Of a stretch of DNA of 64,000 nucleotides, positions 1 through 12,478 are shown piece after piece (within the stretch, counting starts at the first letter, position 1; every line of letters begins with the position of its first letter). Source of the DNA: Flammula alnicola (taxonomy: Eukaryota > Basidiomycota > Agaricomycetes > Agaricales > Strophariaceae); contig JADNRV010000030.1 of NCBI GenBank assembly GCA_015499995.1, forward strand, positions 310,001 through 374,000. Direction: 5' to 3'. The position numbers and the translations under genes were made by a program. The notes beneath the pieces are model-generated. The model was given only the letters and a program-made list of their open reading frames with translations. It was not told the origin of the DNA and did not search any database.

Positions 1-522
1 CACTTCTCCGATGACCTCTCCAGTATCTTCGTTAATCACTATGAGATGACCACGGAGATCTTTGTTTTCATTTACGGCACCAATCCCAGCTGTCTGCGCC
101 TGGGCTGCTGGAGCAGTGGAAGGAACATTGGCGGATGGGCCATGGAATTCGGTGGCATATTGCTCGAGAATGCTGTCGAAAGTCTCTAGCTTTTTGGCAA
201 GCTCGATGTCGGACCCCTCTGGAAACGGCACATTGACCGACAAGATGAGTTGTCCTGGATCGGATGGAGTACTCGCGAAGGTATAAGTCCTGGTCCTTGG
301 GTCGTCTGTTCGCTTGACCACCCTCGCTGGATCAATAGGTGTCTCGAAGGCGTTCAGCCGTAAAACCAGATAGACATCGCAATCTTCGCCCTTGGCAGAC
401 TCTGGGTGGGGCATGGTCACGCACTCGAGATTGAGGACGCCAGTCTCAGTGCTAATAGCTGATCCTGAGAGGGAGGCATTTGGCAAGCTGAGGAGGACAA
501 AGGCTTCAGGTGAAGCAACCAT
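1..522 (-). CDS. Spartin/senescence-domain protein, N-terminal part (cut by window edge)
   Basis: The reading frame is open from an ATG at 520-522 to the left edge (174 codons, no intron seen). It starts MVASPEAFVLLSLPNASLSG and ends in a stretch containing DLRGHLIVINEDTGEVIGEV. That second motif is typical of the segment just before the senescence domain of spartin-like fungal proteins. Family members are linked to membrane or lipid-droplet association; the helical C-terminal domain lies outside the window. An Ala/Pro/Gln-rich linker precedes the conserved motif. The gene is divergent from the kinase gene at 919, so 523-918 should hold both promoters. The family call rests on recognised motifs rather than alignment; that it is coding is near certain. 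Confidence 0.72.
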   Translation of the reverse strand, partial: MVASPEAFVLLSLPNASLSGSAISTETGVLNLECVTMPHPESAKGEDCDVYLVLRLNAFETPIDPARVVKRTDDPRTRTYTFASTPSDPGQLILSVNVPFPEGSDIELAKKLETFDSILEQYATEFHGPSANVPSTAPAAQAQTAGIGAVNENKDLRGHLIVINEDTGEVIGEV

Positions 523-918
523 GGACGTGAGAGGAATAGTGCTTGTGGTCGAACATCAGCGAGGTTATATTGGATGTTATCATTCAGCGCTCAGCGCCCA
601 AGGTGATCCTCGACCCTGGATAAAACTATTCAGTGGCAAACCCCGTTTAACTTTCTGCGAGAAACCCTGGGTTTCTACCATTTATGCTAGAAACCCCATA
701 AAGTCATTGTTTAAGTTACAATACTCATTGTGTTTGGCTGCAACGTTTGGAGCTTGGTGTTCCCAGTTTCCATACAGCAAGCATTTCGCCAACGAAATCG
801 AAGTCCAATTGCCCGGACCGCTTCCCGACTGGACTTGAACTGCTTCCTTTTGCCTAGGAGCACCACAGTTGAGTTTCCCCACAGTCTTTCTTGCAACCAA
901 AATCTCATCTTTCCTTAC
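523..918. promoter_or_regulatory. Divergent intergenic region
   Basis: This 396-bp gap lies between two divergent start codons and must contain both 5' UTRs and core promoters. A short degenerate IR is possible around 640-690 (two copies of gaaacccc/gaaaccct). I could not identify a TATA box or a known binding site. Confidence 0.4.
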
Positions 919-3168
919 ATGTCCAGCGCCTCTTTAGAAAGCTACTACATTGGCATTGACGTCGGCACAGGTTCCGTACGGGCGTCTCTTGTGAACAAAT
1001 TGGGTAAAGTTGTTGCAGCCTCCACCCAAGAAACGAAGACCTGGCGCGATCCATTTGATAATCGTGTCTTCGAGCAATCTACAGCTGATATCTGGAATGC
1101 AACTGGTACGGTGATCAAGGCCTGCTTAAAGGCGTCGAGTGTGGACCCCTTCGCGGTCAAGGGATTGGGATTCGATGCTACATGCTCTTTGGCGGTCACG
1201 GACTTCGAGGGCGAGCCGGTGGTGGTTACAAAGGGCGTGAGATTGGGTCAACATGGAGAGAGAAATATAATTCTTTGGGCCGACCATCGTGCTGAGAAAG
1301 AAGCGGACTTGATTAACGGGACGGGATCGGTTGTGTTGGACTATGTTGGTGGAAAGATGAGCGTAAGCTTTCGCCGTCCTTCGTTGAGCTTCATATCTGA
1401 TATTTGGGTTGCAGTTGGAGATGGAAATCCCTAAAATTCTCTGGCTCAAAAACAACATGGACCCGGCCCTGTTCAGCAAATGTCAATTCTTCGATCTCCC
1501 CGACTTCCTCACCTACCAGGCAACGAAAGATACAGCACGGTCTTGCTGTTCTTGACATGCAATGCTCCTACGTCCCAAAGGCAGGATGGCAGAAGGATTT
1601 CTTCCAGAAAATTGGCTGCAGGAATTATCTGACCGAGATTATGCCCAAGTCGGAGTGAGGGAGGGTGAGGAAGTTTTGGTTGCGGGTATGCCAGTTGGCG
1701 AGGGCCTTTCGAATAAGGCGGCAGAGGAACTTGGACTGGTTCCGGGCACTCCTGTAGGCAGCGCGCTTATAGATGCGTACGTTTATTTTTTCTCTTCCAT
1801 TATAATTTATATTGAAACTTGCCGTTCCCTGGCAGTTATGCAGGTTGGATGGGCACTGTTGCTGCAAGTATAAGGAGAACGGCAAGCTGTCTAGTGTCAT
1901 TCCTTCCTTGGAGGAGTCAGGTCATCTACTAGCAGCTGTTGCCGGGACAAGTACCTGTCATATCGTTCAGGTATGTATGTGTTTATTTTATTTCATCATT
2001 AGCGATATTTAAACCTTGTTTGTCAGAGTCCGGAAGGTATATTCGTTAATGGGGTGTGGGGTCCATATAAGGTACTATCCAAATTGTCATCCTTGGAACC
2101 TGCTAAATATAAAGTCGTTCTACAGGACCCCATTCTCAGCGGCTGGTGGATGAATGAAGGAGGACAATCGTCACTGGACAGGTTCGTAGAATATTATCAT
2201 CCTCACGCATTGATAAGACCTGATCGAAATTCCTTGTGCCATCCAGCTGATCGATTTTGTTCTGACCAACCACCCGCATACCCCGACTCGTGAAAATGGA
2301 AAGAACAACAGAAGAACATCCATACCGGTCAGTCACTTCGAATCTAGCGCCATTCGCACTATACCTCTCTGATTATTCGTTTCCTAGTTCTCCAAGAAAC
2401 TCTGGACAGATTACGGATTGAACAGGGTGTCGACAACCTCACGGAGCTAACGAAGGACTTGCATTTATACCCAGATTTTCACGGTGCGTAAAGGCTCTGG
2501 CGTTTTTTTTATATATCATTGACGAGAATATATATCCAGGAAACAGATCACCCATCGCGGACCCGCGCATGCGAGGGTCAATTATTGGAATGGAACTGGT
2601 GCGAGGCCCTGGAACATTTCTACCACTCACCTAATCAACGAATTTTGTTTATCCAATTAGGACAACTCACTGATAGACCTCGCAAAGCAATACCACGCCA
2701 CACTCCTCGCCATCGCTCTCCAAACACGACACATCGTTGACACGCTCAACAACTCGGGCCACAAGGTCGCGTCCATCTACATGAGCGGCGGACAGGCGAA
2801 GAACGCTGAGTTGATGCAGCTCTTTGCCGACGTGTGTGCTATGCCGGTTGTCCTTCCGAAAGACAGCGGGGTGCTGTTGTCCTGGGCGCCGCTATGCTAG
2901 GCAGGTTCGCCGCCGAGGCGGGCACGAGAGGGAAGGAGGGACAGGCGCAGAGGCTATGGGATATCATGGTCAGTGGTTCTTGGACTTTTTATATAACACG
3001 TTTAATGTTGACTGATGATAGGTCGAGATGACGCCGCCCGGCGACATGGTATCGCCAAGCTGTACACCGAGAGAGAAGAAATTGTTGGAGGCGAAGTATA
3101 AGATCTTCCTCGAAACAATCGAAGTTCAGAAACGTTGGAGGAAGGAAATGGAAGATGCCTGCAAGTAA
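919..3168 (+). CDS. FGGY-family pentulose kinase (D-ribulokinase-like), frame broken by about ten apparent -1 shifts
   Basis: FGGY kinases phosphorylate sugars with ATP; the D-ribulokinase branch makes ribulose 5-phosphate in the cytosol. Exon 1 (919-1362) gives the ATP-binding opening YYIGIDVGTGSVRASL, then GFDATCSLAV and ILWADHRA. Later exons keep GMPVGEGLSNKAAEELGLV, AGTSTCHIV, GVWGPYKDPILSGWWMNEGGQ, DPRMRGSIIGMEL and YMSGGQAKNAELMQLFADV. The last exon ends at TAA 3166-3168. Clear introns include 1363-1414 and GT-AG introns near 1776-1835, 1970-2025, 2072-2126, 2182-2246, 2331-2388, 2485-2538, 2602-2660 and 2969-3021. The conserved protein can be followed only by changing frame near 1552, 1562, 1615, 1866, 2173, 2275-2300 (about four times) and 2872. 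Nearly every shift equals one base missing from a homopolymer. It is either sequence error or a recent pseudogene; the family call is firm. The start at 919 is the first ATG before the ATP-binding motif. Confidence 0.85.
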
Positions 3169-4628
3169 TTGAGTATTGAAGTATGGTGAATCTAGGATAT
3201 AACATAAGGTCATGAACGACTTCTTGCTGTGTATAATTTGATTCAATGCTGCATCATGATCGCGTGGACGAGTGCTTAAACATGCATCCTCGTGAGCAAC
3301 TGCATGTTCGAAGAATCTTAGCACCGGATGGCGTAATGTCAACCGAGAGCGCTTCACGACCTGTAAAGTGATGGAAAAAAAATACTAAGAACCATTTAAG
3401 TGAAATTTCCAAGGAAATTGACACGCTACTGCAACGTTGTCGAGTCCAGTATTATGTTTAAATACAGAAATTTGGTCAGAATAAATATCCGTGAATCGGG
3501 GTCGGTGAAATGCCACTGAAGTCGCCGCGGAGTTTTGGTTATTTCAGATGGTGGAAACTCTAAACTTTAAATTTGGGCGAGTACTCTTTGGGTTGATACA
3601 AGTAAAGTATACCGAGCCGTGCCATCCTTCAGTTTGGTTCTGCTAGTTTATAAGAATATAAGTTGATACGAGGATCATTTAGTCCCTGTACAGTGTAATT
3701 GCGTTCAGCGCTCACCCGCCGCCACCACAGGGTTCCAAAAATAGATCGACGTTCATCTGCTAATAATTGACATGGGACTTGACCAAGCTTGTGAGCATGA
3801 GAATTGGACTTGGTTGTTTCCCTGTTCAACTGATATGATATCTGTAGAATCTGGGCTGGGCCCTTGAAGCAGTGGGTTGGTGCGTTCCGACGTATTTACC
3901 TTACGAGTACTTGTGGTGCTCAAATTATGGAAGACAAGTGTTGAAAAGGTGAACGGTAACGCAGACGACTAAATGGAAGCATTTAATAAATCATTTCATT
4001 GAGAGTAATGGAACTTGGCAGTGTTCCGAACGACTTCAACGACAAGTACTAGTGAAGCTCCTCAACATCGTTGGGTACATACCAGCATCGATATCATTCA
4101 ACACATGATCGATATCACTGTCCTGAAACCCGGTAAACGGCGTGGCTCAGGCTGATCCGATGTTCTGTCGTAATTTCGGGCACAGATGTAAGGGGAATGC
4201 AAGGCTGCAAGATGCACGTTTATCGAGTTTCTTGTTCCATTACCATCCATAGTGTTCTAGCATATCGCACTTTGACATCCTGACTTTTGAATGCCTTCAT
4301 GTCAGACTGCGGGTGCTAGAAAGGAGGATACACTGGAACGTTATCTGAAACAAAAGAGTAAATAGAACGGGCGTGGACGTGGGGCTATAAGGAGCCTGAC
4401 TCGTAATCATCAGTGGGAATCAGACAACGTTTTTCCGACGGAAGCAAGCGTAAAATCCGTGAATGTGATAGCTGAGATAAAAAATTGTACATACAAACGA
4501 GGGTGATAGTGATAACGGAACGCTGAGGGCGATGAAAAGGGTAAACTGGGCATGCGCATTCGTAAGCCATGGTGTATTGAAAATGCTGCCAGGCCGCAGC
4601 CCATGGAGATAAATCGTCATCTGTTGAT
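3169..4628. other. Intergenic, no gene recognised
   Basis: This 1.46-kb stretch between the kinase stop and the stop of the minus-strand SH3 gene holds only short open frames with no recognisable domain. It should include both 3' UTRs, since the flanking genes converge here. No tRNA, repeat array or transposon end was noticed. Confidence 0.5.
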
Positions 4629-6017
4629 TCACAGAAGCTTGACATATGAAGCCGGGAAGAGCCCCTTCTTCCCGTTGACTTCTCCGGTCCACCTGTCAAA
4701 CAAGAAAAGCAAGGAGGAGCGATGCCGTACAACGTTAGTGGACATGCGTAAACAGACGTGAATGGGGTGGGTGAACAGGTGGCATTGAAAGCGGGCTAGA
4801 CGCGTGAAAAGGAGAATGGCGTTGGGGGTATAAAAAGGGGAAGACCCACCAATCGTCTGATGTCCTTTCCGTGACCAACACACGCTCTCCCTCAGTGATT
4901 TTAAGGTCACCCGCTTCCTACGCAGGGACAAGCCCCATGGCGTCAGCCTGCCCGTTTCCGCCGAGATATGGAAACTAGAAGACATACCCCAGATTCGTAG
5001 TCGTACAGTGCGTCCGCCCATTCGCCTGCCTCTTGTTCCTCTTCCTCAGGCTCTGGCTGGTATCGAGCGGGGGTGGAGGAGGGGCGGGGGGTGGCGTTGA
5101 AGGTTTAGCGCTCACAGCCGATCCAGCACGTCTAACAGGTGGTGGTGCAAAAGTGTTCTGTCTCGGAGCGAATGCGGGAGGGGCCGCCACCTGAGGTGGA
5201 GATGACGGCGGTTTGCTTCGCAAGGACCCAATGAAGCCCATTGTCGACGAGGTGTCTACAGAACCAAATTTCTAGAAACACATCAAGACTGATCGTTAGA
5301 TATGACACCATCACTTTCCAAAGGCCCGGGAAATTGACGGACGCACTTTCGCAGAAACCAAGTTGGATGACGGCTTTTCTGCGATGGGCGGTGGGCTCGA
5401 AATCGAAGAGGATGGGACATGGCTATTTCTGGCTGAGAACGCCAGCGAGGCTGCGGCCACCCGGCCTGCCACGCTATTCACCTCGTTATCGGATACCTGA
5501 GAGCGTGAAGATTCCGAGGAAGAAAAAGGTGCATCAGAAACAGACTCGAGTCATACATACGTCCACCTTCCATCAATCAGACAGATATGGATTCAAGCAT
5601 GGAGACTCACCCCAGGATCTGCACTTGCACCACTACCACCAGCACCAGCACCCGTTCGAGAATTAGCAACATGCCTCAAGCCGGCGGACATAACCCTCGC
5701 CGTTGCTTCAGGGTTGTTTACCATGGCGCGTTGCACAGCGGATACCGCGGCGTCCTGTGTCGACTGCGCTGACTGCCCGTCCGATTGCGCGGCATTATTC
5801 GAGAAGATCTCAGGCCTCGATGAGAAGTATCTATACAAGGGTTGATTTGAATGAAATGGTGGCAATGGAGATCACAGGCAAAAAAGGGGGTTGCCACAGC
5901 GAAGGTAAGATCTAATGAACTCCGTGATCAGAAGGACTGTCTGTATAAAAGGACTCACTCGTCCAGCAGGGAGAAAAACGCGTCTTTCTCATGCGATTGT
6001 AGATTGGAAAACACCAT
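4629..6017 (-). CDS. SH3-domain adaptor protein (fungal Csh3/Abi-like)
   Basis: This is likely a scaffold for actin or endocytic machinery at the cortex; SH3 domains bind proline-rich peptides. The start (ATG 6015-6017) gives MVFSNLQSHEKDAFFSLLDE, joined across an intron to YFSSRPEIFSNNAAQ, the N-terminal module of this family. The middle is Ser/Pro/Ala-rich and ends in a polyproline run. The last 60 residues are an SH3 domain built from three exons: ALYDYESG, then EAGDLKITEGERVLVTERTSDDW, then WTGEVNGKKGLFPASYVKLL and the stop at 4629-4631. The aligning residues ALYDY, the WW pair and the P-x-x-Y of FPASYV are all present. One frame break sits in the polyproline tract (about 5075-5085): the frame before it and the acidic stretch PEPEEEEQEAGEWADALYDY are offset by one base, as if one C were missing from a C run. 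About 300 aa if repaired. Confidence 0.82.
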
Positions 6018-6588
6018 TGTAAGTGTTGCTTGGTGGTCAAGGTTTGAGATGGCTGATTATAGTTCCAGCTAAAAACCGCTATCAATGCGATCACATCCCG
6101 GGACTAATTTGGCACTCGACTAACACACATCTGCTTAAGCTTTACGCGACCATACAATATGGGCTACACAAATCCGAAATATTCTGATAAGGAATAGTAT
6201 GAACACAGCGAGGAGGAGCGCACGAAAGAAATCAGCAGCAGGATGTTGTAGGAGGAGACAAGCAGCTGATAACCATGTGAGTAACAGAAACTACATTTAC
6301 GCGGTGAGGATATTTTTTCATCACATCAAGAAAGAGAGGAAGAAACAAGGAGCCGAATGACAGAAAAAAGAAGCAGGAAAAGCCCTTCTTCAATAATAAC
6401 AAGCAAATAAACAGCAAAAGAAGAGAAAAAAATAACCAACGGGTGGCTTTCGTCAAGCCCAATCAGCAATATCGTAAGTTACAGGTTAATCGGCACGGTT
6501 CCGGGGTTTTAGCAACGACGGGTAGGTAGGGATTCATAGTCCAAAGAGGTGGGTGGGAGGGTAGAAGGCAGTCGCCTGGTTTTTTTGT
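6018..6588. promoter_or_regulatory. Intergenic: SH3 promoter and 3' region of the SSXT-type gene
   Basis: Both flanking genes are on the minus strand, so this 571-bp stretch holds the downstream gene's promoter and the upstream gene's 3' UTR. It is A-rich around 6310-6440. No ORF of interest was seen. Confidence 0.4.
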
Positions 6589-9500
6589 TCACGCGTTCCA
6601 GTTAAACAGGTCGAGTTCGGAGGGGATAAGCTGGTCTGCGGGTGGGGTATTTTGCGGCGTAATCTGTTGTTGTTGGGGGCCAGGGGTCCCGGACATATGT
6701 CGTGTATGGTCACTTGTCGCTGGCGATGGCGCAAAAGGATACCCACCCTGAGCAGGTGTGCCCCAATTTTGGCTGTTTGTTGGCGACGGCGCACTGATAC
6801 CACCTGCAAATGAAGGTCCAGTTGCACTCCCAGGCGGCGACATGCCATAGTTCGACCCGCCTTGATGTTGCTGTTGCTGGGCGAGCATCTGCGCCTGCTG
6901 TTGTGACGGGCCCATCATTTGCTGATTGAACGCAGGGCTTTGGGATGCCATCGCACGTACGGCTTGTCCGTGCTGTTGCTGCAGCAACATCCGTTGGTAA
7001 TCCTCCTGGTTCATGGACGGACCCCTCGTCTGCTGTCCACGAGGCGTTAGTGGCGAAGGAGCACTATCTGATGGAGACCGAGTACTCCGTGCAATGCCCG
7101 GAATGGCCGACCCAGAACGCATTGAAGGTCCAGCTGATGGCCCAGCGAAGCCCATGTCGGAGCCCATGGGCGAGCCTAAGTGCGTAGGCGAAGTGGCGCC
7201 CATCTGCCCCTGCGCTTGTGCTTGCTGCCGCAATCGTTCTTGCATCAACTGCTGTTGCATCATCGCCGACACGTTTCCGGATCCCATGCCTCCCATATTA
7301 GCAAACTGGGCAGCATTCATACCACCAGGACCTCCGCCAATACTCCCAGGATTCATACCACCCGAACCAGGACCACCCATGGCCATGCCAACATTACCAG
7401 CAGCGCGTTGTTGATGCAGTAATAATAGCTGCCTCTGCTGTTGTTGCGACGTCAAGTTTCCAGATCCACCACCAGCACCGCCAGCACCGCCGCCCATCCC
7501 CATCCCACCAGGCATATTACCTCCCATCATCCGAGGGTCCATGCTCCCTACGCCACTCATACCCATACCACCAACGCCACCACCCATACCACCACCTCCT
7601 GCTCCTCCAGCACCGACCATACCGATATTGCCCATATTGCCCAAGCCCTGTCCACCCCCTCCGCCCATGCCGAACATCGTGTTCTGCTGATTCTGCGCCA
7701 TCGACTGGTGTTGGAGAGGCGACACTGGGCTATTCACGCCCATACCGCCACTGCCCGGGAATCCACCCGCGCCAGCGCCCGAATTCTGCTGGAGCTGCTG
7801 CGGCATGGACATGCCTCCACCACCACCACCCATCTGCTGCTGCTGCTGCATATGCTGTTGCGCGGCGTTCTGCATAGAACCAGGGCCGCGGCCCATGGCA
7901 GCCATTTGGTTTTGTTGGTGCTGCTGCTGCTGTTGATGTTGTTGGTGCTGATTGAGCTGTTCCTGCTGGCGGTGTTGCTGTGACTGAAAAGCGGCCTGCA
8001 ACACCGAAAAAATGTAATGGTCAGCCATAAGAAGAAAGAACAAGTGCAGATATAACTACACTCACCCTCGTCATTAGGAGCTTCTGCATCTGCTGCTGCA
8101 TCGGCATACTCTCAAACCCAGGAACGTTCTGGACCATATACTTCAGCAGCGGGTGGCCAGGCGTGTTCAAGACCTGGTACGCATGCTGCATCTGCATCTG
8201 ATTAATTCCGCCCCCACCTCCAGCACCGCTCATGCCCCCTCTCGCTCCTAATCCGGGTCCGGGTCCTGCTCCTGGTCCTCCCATGCCTCCCATGCCTCCC
8301 ATGCCTCCCACGCCTCCACCAGCACCGCCAACATTGCTCAACCCACTCATCATGCCCACATTTTGCCCCAAGCCCATCATCCCGCTAGGCCCATTACTAC
8401 CTACAGGCCCGCTCCCAGCACCGCCGCTACCATCCATATTCATGTTACTGTTATTAAGCTGTTGTTGCCGTTGCAGATGTAGATGCTGTTGCTGTTGTTG
8501 TTGCGCTTGCTGCTGCTGCAGTTGTTGTGGTGAAAGGTTGGGTCTACCTGGTCCGCCTCCAGGAACATCCATACCGGCACCAGCCCCGCGCATCTGCGCC
8601 TGCGCTTGCACCTGAGCCTGAGCCTGCTGCTGTGCGAGCCGAATCTGGTTCTGCCGTGCCCGTTCGCGGGCGTGGGCAGCGGCCTGCGCTTCTGAGGCGT
8701 TGATGCCGATACCGGGCAGGTTGAGGGTGGCGTCCGTCTGTTGCTGCTGCTGGCCTGGCCCTGTAGGACCTGATGAAGAGCCGGAGGCGGAGGAAGGGGG
8801 GCGTTGGGGTTGTTGTTGCGGCTGTTGCTGGGATTGTTGCTGGGGTTGTTGTTGCTGCTGCTGCTGCTGAGGTTGGTGTTGGCCTTGATGTGATGGATGC
8901 GTACTGCCGTTCATCCCACCCGAGCCAGAGCCAGAAGTAGACAGCGAGAAAAGCGACGACCCCGACCCACTCGGGGTCGAGCTCAAGCTGGCCTGTGAGG
9001 AGAGGGGTATAGACGACGGAGGAGGCATCATGCCCGCAGGCGCAGAAGAGCCCAACAGGCCTTTATCTTCCCCCGTATCTCGTCTCTTGTTCATCCCGTC
9101 TCCAGGTGTTTCCTCTGTCCTCTGGCGCTTGAGATTGTGGGCAGAGCTACTTAGCACCGGCGTTCCAGGTGTGCTAGGATTGCTGGAAGCAGGGGCAGGG
9201 TTGGAAGACGGCGCCATGAGTCCCATCTGCTGTCTCCATGCGATGTCTTTGGCGAATATTGAAGGCAGGTCCCCGTAGATCTGCCGTATCCGCTCTGCAA
9301 TCGACGAGTCGCCTACCGATGGAGGAGCGTCCATGATCGGAAAAGGCATGTTGCTTTGGTTCTGGGGAGATGGGCCGCGTCAGTATATGAAATGCAGCAG
9401 GATGGAGGCAGATTTTACCCCTTGCCGACTTTGATCAGCTGCTGCTGCTAGCCATGTAAGATTCGATTGTAGACATTTCGAATATCTGCAGCACGATTAG

Positions 9501-10429
9501 ATAAAGTTATGTACTGTATGAATTTACGCACTGCTGAAACCGTGGGTCCGAGTTCGGAACACCCTTTGCTTGAAATAACATACACACTCTGAGATGGATG
9601 ATGGATATTAGACGGTGAAAAAATCTGAGAAACTCGAGACGCACTTGAGGAGTTCGACGTTAAGCTCTAGTATTGTTACAACCTTAGGGTCCTGCATCAC
9701 AGTATTTGTTGTCGTTGTCGAGGTCATTGCTGTCGGTGTCGTCGTGGCTATCGTCGGTGTCGTGAGCGCAGAGGGTTCAGAGGGATTCGAGGTCGTTGAT
9801 GGCGGTGTTGGAGGCTGAGACGGCTGGGTTGTCGGCACCTCAGGCTGTGTTATCGAGATCTGAGCAGGTGGGGTTGGAACTTTGGCCTCAGCTTCCACGG
9901 GCGCCTTCTCTGCACTCTCGCCCTCTGCCGTGTCTTTCTCGCCCTCTGCCATCTCCGCGTCACCACTGTTCGCCTCTTCCTCCTGGTCTGGCGCCGGCGA
10001 CAGTTCGCTGAGCGGTGTTGACTGCCGCGACGACGGTTTCTCGACGCATGTCGTCGGTGGTGGTGCGGCCGCCGACTCTTCCTCCTCCTCTTCCTCCCGC
10101 TGTGGGATCTCTATCGGGGCCTCCTTCTCCTCCGCCAATGGCGGCACCGGTGACAACGAGGAGCTGCGCTCGCGGGTGGGAGATGTCGAGTTGCCGTCCG
10201 GTGGACTTGGAGGCGATGAATGTGTGTGGACGGCTGGGTCCGCTGCGTCAACGGGTGTGATGGGAGCTTGCCGTTGCTTGTCGTCGCTGTTTTTGTCCGG
10301 TTCGAGCGAGTCCTGGACAGTCACTGCGTCCTGCAAGAAGTGTCCATCGTCCCAGGATATAATTTTGTGCTCTGGGCTCTGTTTGGGGTTCGAGGAGAGC
10401 GGCGAAGGATGGTGGTCGACACGAATCAT
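6589..10429 (-). CDS. SS18/SSXT (Snf11-like) domain protein, probable SWI/SNF subunit, Gln/Gly/Met-rich
   Basis: Five exons join without frame conflict (10429-9645, 9588-9532, 9485-9419, 9361-8066, 7995-6589), giving 1203 aa. Residues about 249-303 carry VVTILELNVELLKVCMLFQ, then AKGVPNSDPRFQQYSKCLQ, then SNLTWLAAAADQSRQ. This matches the N-terminal helix pair of human SS18 and yeast Snf11, which anchors these proteins to the SWI/SNF ATPase; the role as a chromatin-remodelling coactivator is inferred from that. N-terminal to it lies an acidic Pro/Ser/Thr region. After it come MPFPIMDAPPSVGDSSIAER and IRQIYGDLPSIFAKDIAWRQ, a conserved-looking helix, a short helix HPLLKYMVQNVPGFESMP, and long polyQ and Gly/Met-rich tracts to the end DLFNWNA. 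The low-complexity DNA creates long antisense open frames that are not genes. The frame is open 14 codons upstream of 10429, so a further 5' exon is possible. Confidence 0.78.
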
Positions 10430-11477
10430 AGCCAGGCGCTTCTGGTCAAAATTTTGATTACGAGGCCGCCACTGAAGTTAGATGCGGTAATCTATTGAAT
10501 ACGGAGATCTGTGAAGGAAATATGGGCCGCAAATTAGGGGAAATCAGGACATACAAGTCGAAGTCCAGCGCAACGGTGCACGATGCCAGTCACACTTGGC
10601 AGCGGAGTCTGAAATTCCATCTCACATAGTACTTGTGGGGGGGAGAAAAAGGGCTTGGAGGGGAAGAAATTATGTTACCTTTGGGCGCTTTTGTATTTTT
10701 CAGGTGGACCTACATGTTTCCTGAAGCCATCCAATGATTGTCGTTATTGCGCAAACCGGCGCAGAATTCACATCTCCGTAACTCTTTTCCGATTCCGATC
10801 CCGTCTTATCGCGGCTCATAAATATATGTCCATCAATACTCAATTCTACCGAGGGTCTCATTGAATAGTTGCACCTGTTGTGTGTGAAACGCTCGTTTAG
10901 CGCTCACTAGAAATGGTAGAAACATTTGTCAAGTTTCAGGGACCTTCGTAAAATTCAAACATTCAAACCTTTTTCCAGAATACCTCACTGCCCAACATTC
11001 TGCGCTTGCCGTCACGTTAATAGCCATATTATGAAATAGTGTTGAGCGCAGCCTTGAAGTTGCTCTAGCATACGCCAAGCCACTCCTTTCTGTTGAAACC
11101 GAAGATTGGTTGCAGCTGCGCTGAACGACAAACATGATTGCCTTTTCGGGCGATCCATCATCAGATATCTTACGTAATGCTTGCATGTGTTTGTACGCCA
11201 GACGACTTGTTCTGTCTGAGTGGGTGATCATCGTAACAAACGTTCCTCAAGACACTACAGGATGTAAGTATGCCCCTCCTTCGTCTGAATCATGCTGTAG
11301 AAGGCTCGGAGGATCTATACGATGGCGGAAGGCTGAAAACTGGGCGGAAATCGGTGGTGTTTTGGGTGGATGCGGTCTGGGGGCGTTGGATGGGCTTCGT
11401 CGACATGCCCCAACTACATTTCATCAAAATCTCGTGGATTGGAGAGCTAATGGTTTTGCTTTCTATTAGAAAACGCA
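10430..11477. promoter_or_regulatory. Divergent region between the SSXT-type gene and RPL8
   Basis: This stretch of about 1 kb holds both promoters. A 5'-UTR intron for RPL8 is plausible: a tctattag acceptor ends at 11469, eight bases before its ATG. The short open frames here show no recognisable domain. Confidence 0.4.
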
Positions 11478-12478
11478 ATGGGTCGGGTTATCAGGGCACA
11501 AAGGCGCTCGCACGCCATCGTACGTTCATACCAATTTACTTCTAAAATTATAGACTAACATCTTTGGCCGCACTCTCTAGTTCAAATCGCACACCCATCA
11601 CAACAAGCAGCCCGCCCGTCTCCGTAACCTCGACTTTGCCGAGCGTAACGGTTACATTCGCGGAATCGTCAAGGAGATCATCCATGACGCCGGTCGGTTC
11701 GTATACCTGCAAACTCTACAAAGTCTCAGAGTTTACTAAATCCTGGCCTGTCTTTCAGTGGTGCCCCTCTTGCCCGCGTCGTCTTCCGTGACCCTTATCG
11801 CTACAAGCTCCGCAAAGAGACTTTCATCGCCACTGAGGGTCTCCACACTGGTGCCTTTGTTTACTGTGGCAAAAAAGCTGCCCTCGCTGTCGGAAACGTG
11901 ATTCCCGTCGGCCAATGCCCCGAAGGAACCATCATCTGCAATGTTGAGGAGAAGATTGGCGATCGCGGTGCCCTTGCCCGAACATCTGGCAACTACGCCA
12001 CCATTATTGGTCACTCGCCCGACGACAACAAAACCCGCATTCGTCTGCCCAGTGGTGCAAAAAAGACTGTGTCTGGATCGGCTAGGGCTACAATCGGTAT
12101 TGTTGCTGGTGGAGGAAGGATCGACAAGCCTTTGCTCAAGGCCGGTCGTGCGTTCCACAAATACAAGGCCAAACGTTACAAGTACGTCCTAATTACATTC
12201 CTCGAAGATGTCTGGTACTAACATAATATCGCAGCTGGCCCCGTACTCGTGGTGTTGCTATGAATCCCGTTGACCATCCTCATGGTGGTGGTAACCATCA
12301 ACATATCGGTAAGGCATCCACCATCGCTCGCTCCGCAGTTCCTGGACAGAAAGTCGGTCTTATTGCCGCTCGCCGGGTACGTAAATCTTGCTTCTTCTTT
12401 TACCATCACAACATTCATATTTTTCTTCGTATTTAGACTGGTCTGCTACGGGGTACCGTCAAGGTCAAGGAGGTTTAA
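11478..12478 (+). CDS. RPL8: 60S ribosomal protein L8 (uL2; yeast L2)
   Basis: This universally conserved large-subunit protein lies next to the peptidyl-transferase centre. Five exons (11478-11519, 11581-11696, 11759-12181, 12235-12376, 12437-12478) give exactly 254 aa, the usual fungal length. It opens [18 protein letters not shown] and contains [58 protein letters not shown] and the hallmark [20 protein letters not shown]. In the last, the histidine of the HPHGGG motif is the residue near the catalytic centre. It ends [13 protein letters not shown]. All introns are GT-AG and no frame break occurs, so the local sequence is good here. The very short first exon is typical of fungal ribosomal protein genes. 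Confidence 0.97.

Noticed and set aside
5241..5666. 141-codon plus-strand frame over the SH3 gene
   Set aside because: It crosses exons of the minus-strand gene, whose domain and splice sites are convincing; the plus frame has no recognisable sequence.
7013..7983. Long plus-strand open frames opposite the Gln/Gly-rich gene
   Set aside because: They are antisense shadows of CAG/GGC-rich codons; the minus frame has the SSXT domain, consistent introns and exact phase.
9882..10457. 191-codon plus-strand open frame
   Set aside because: Ser/Gly low-complexity shadow of the acidic N-terminal exon on the minus strand.
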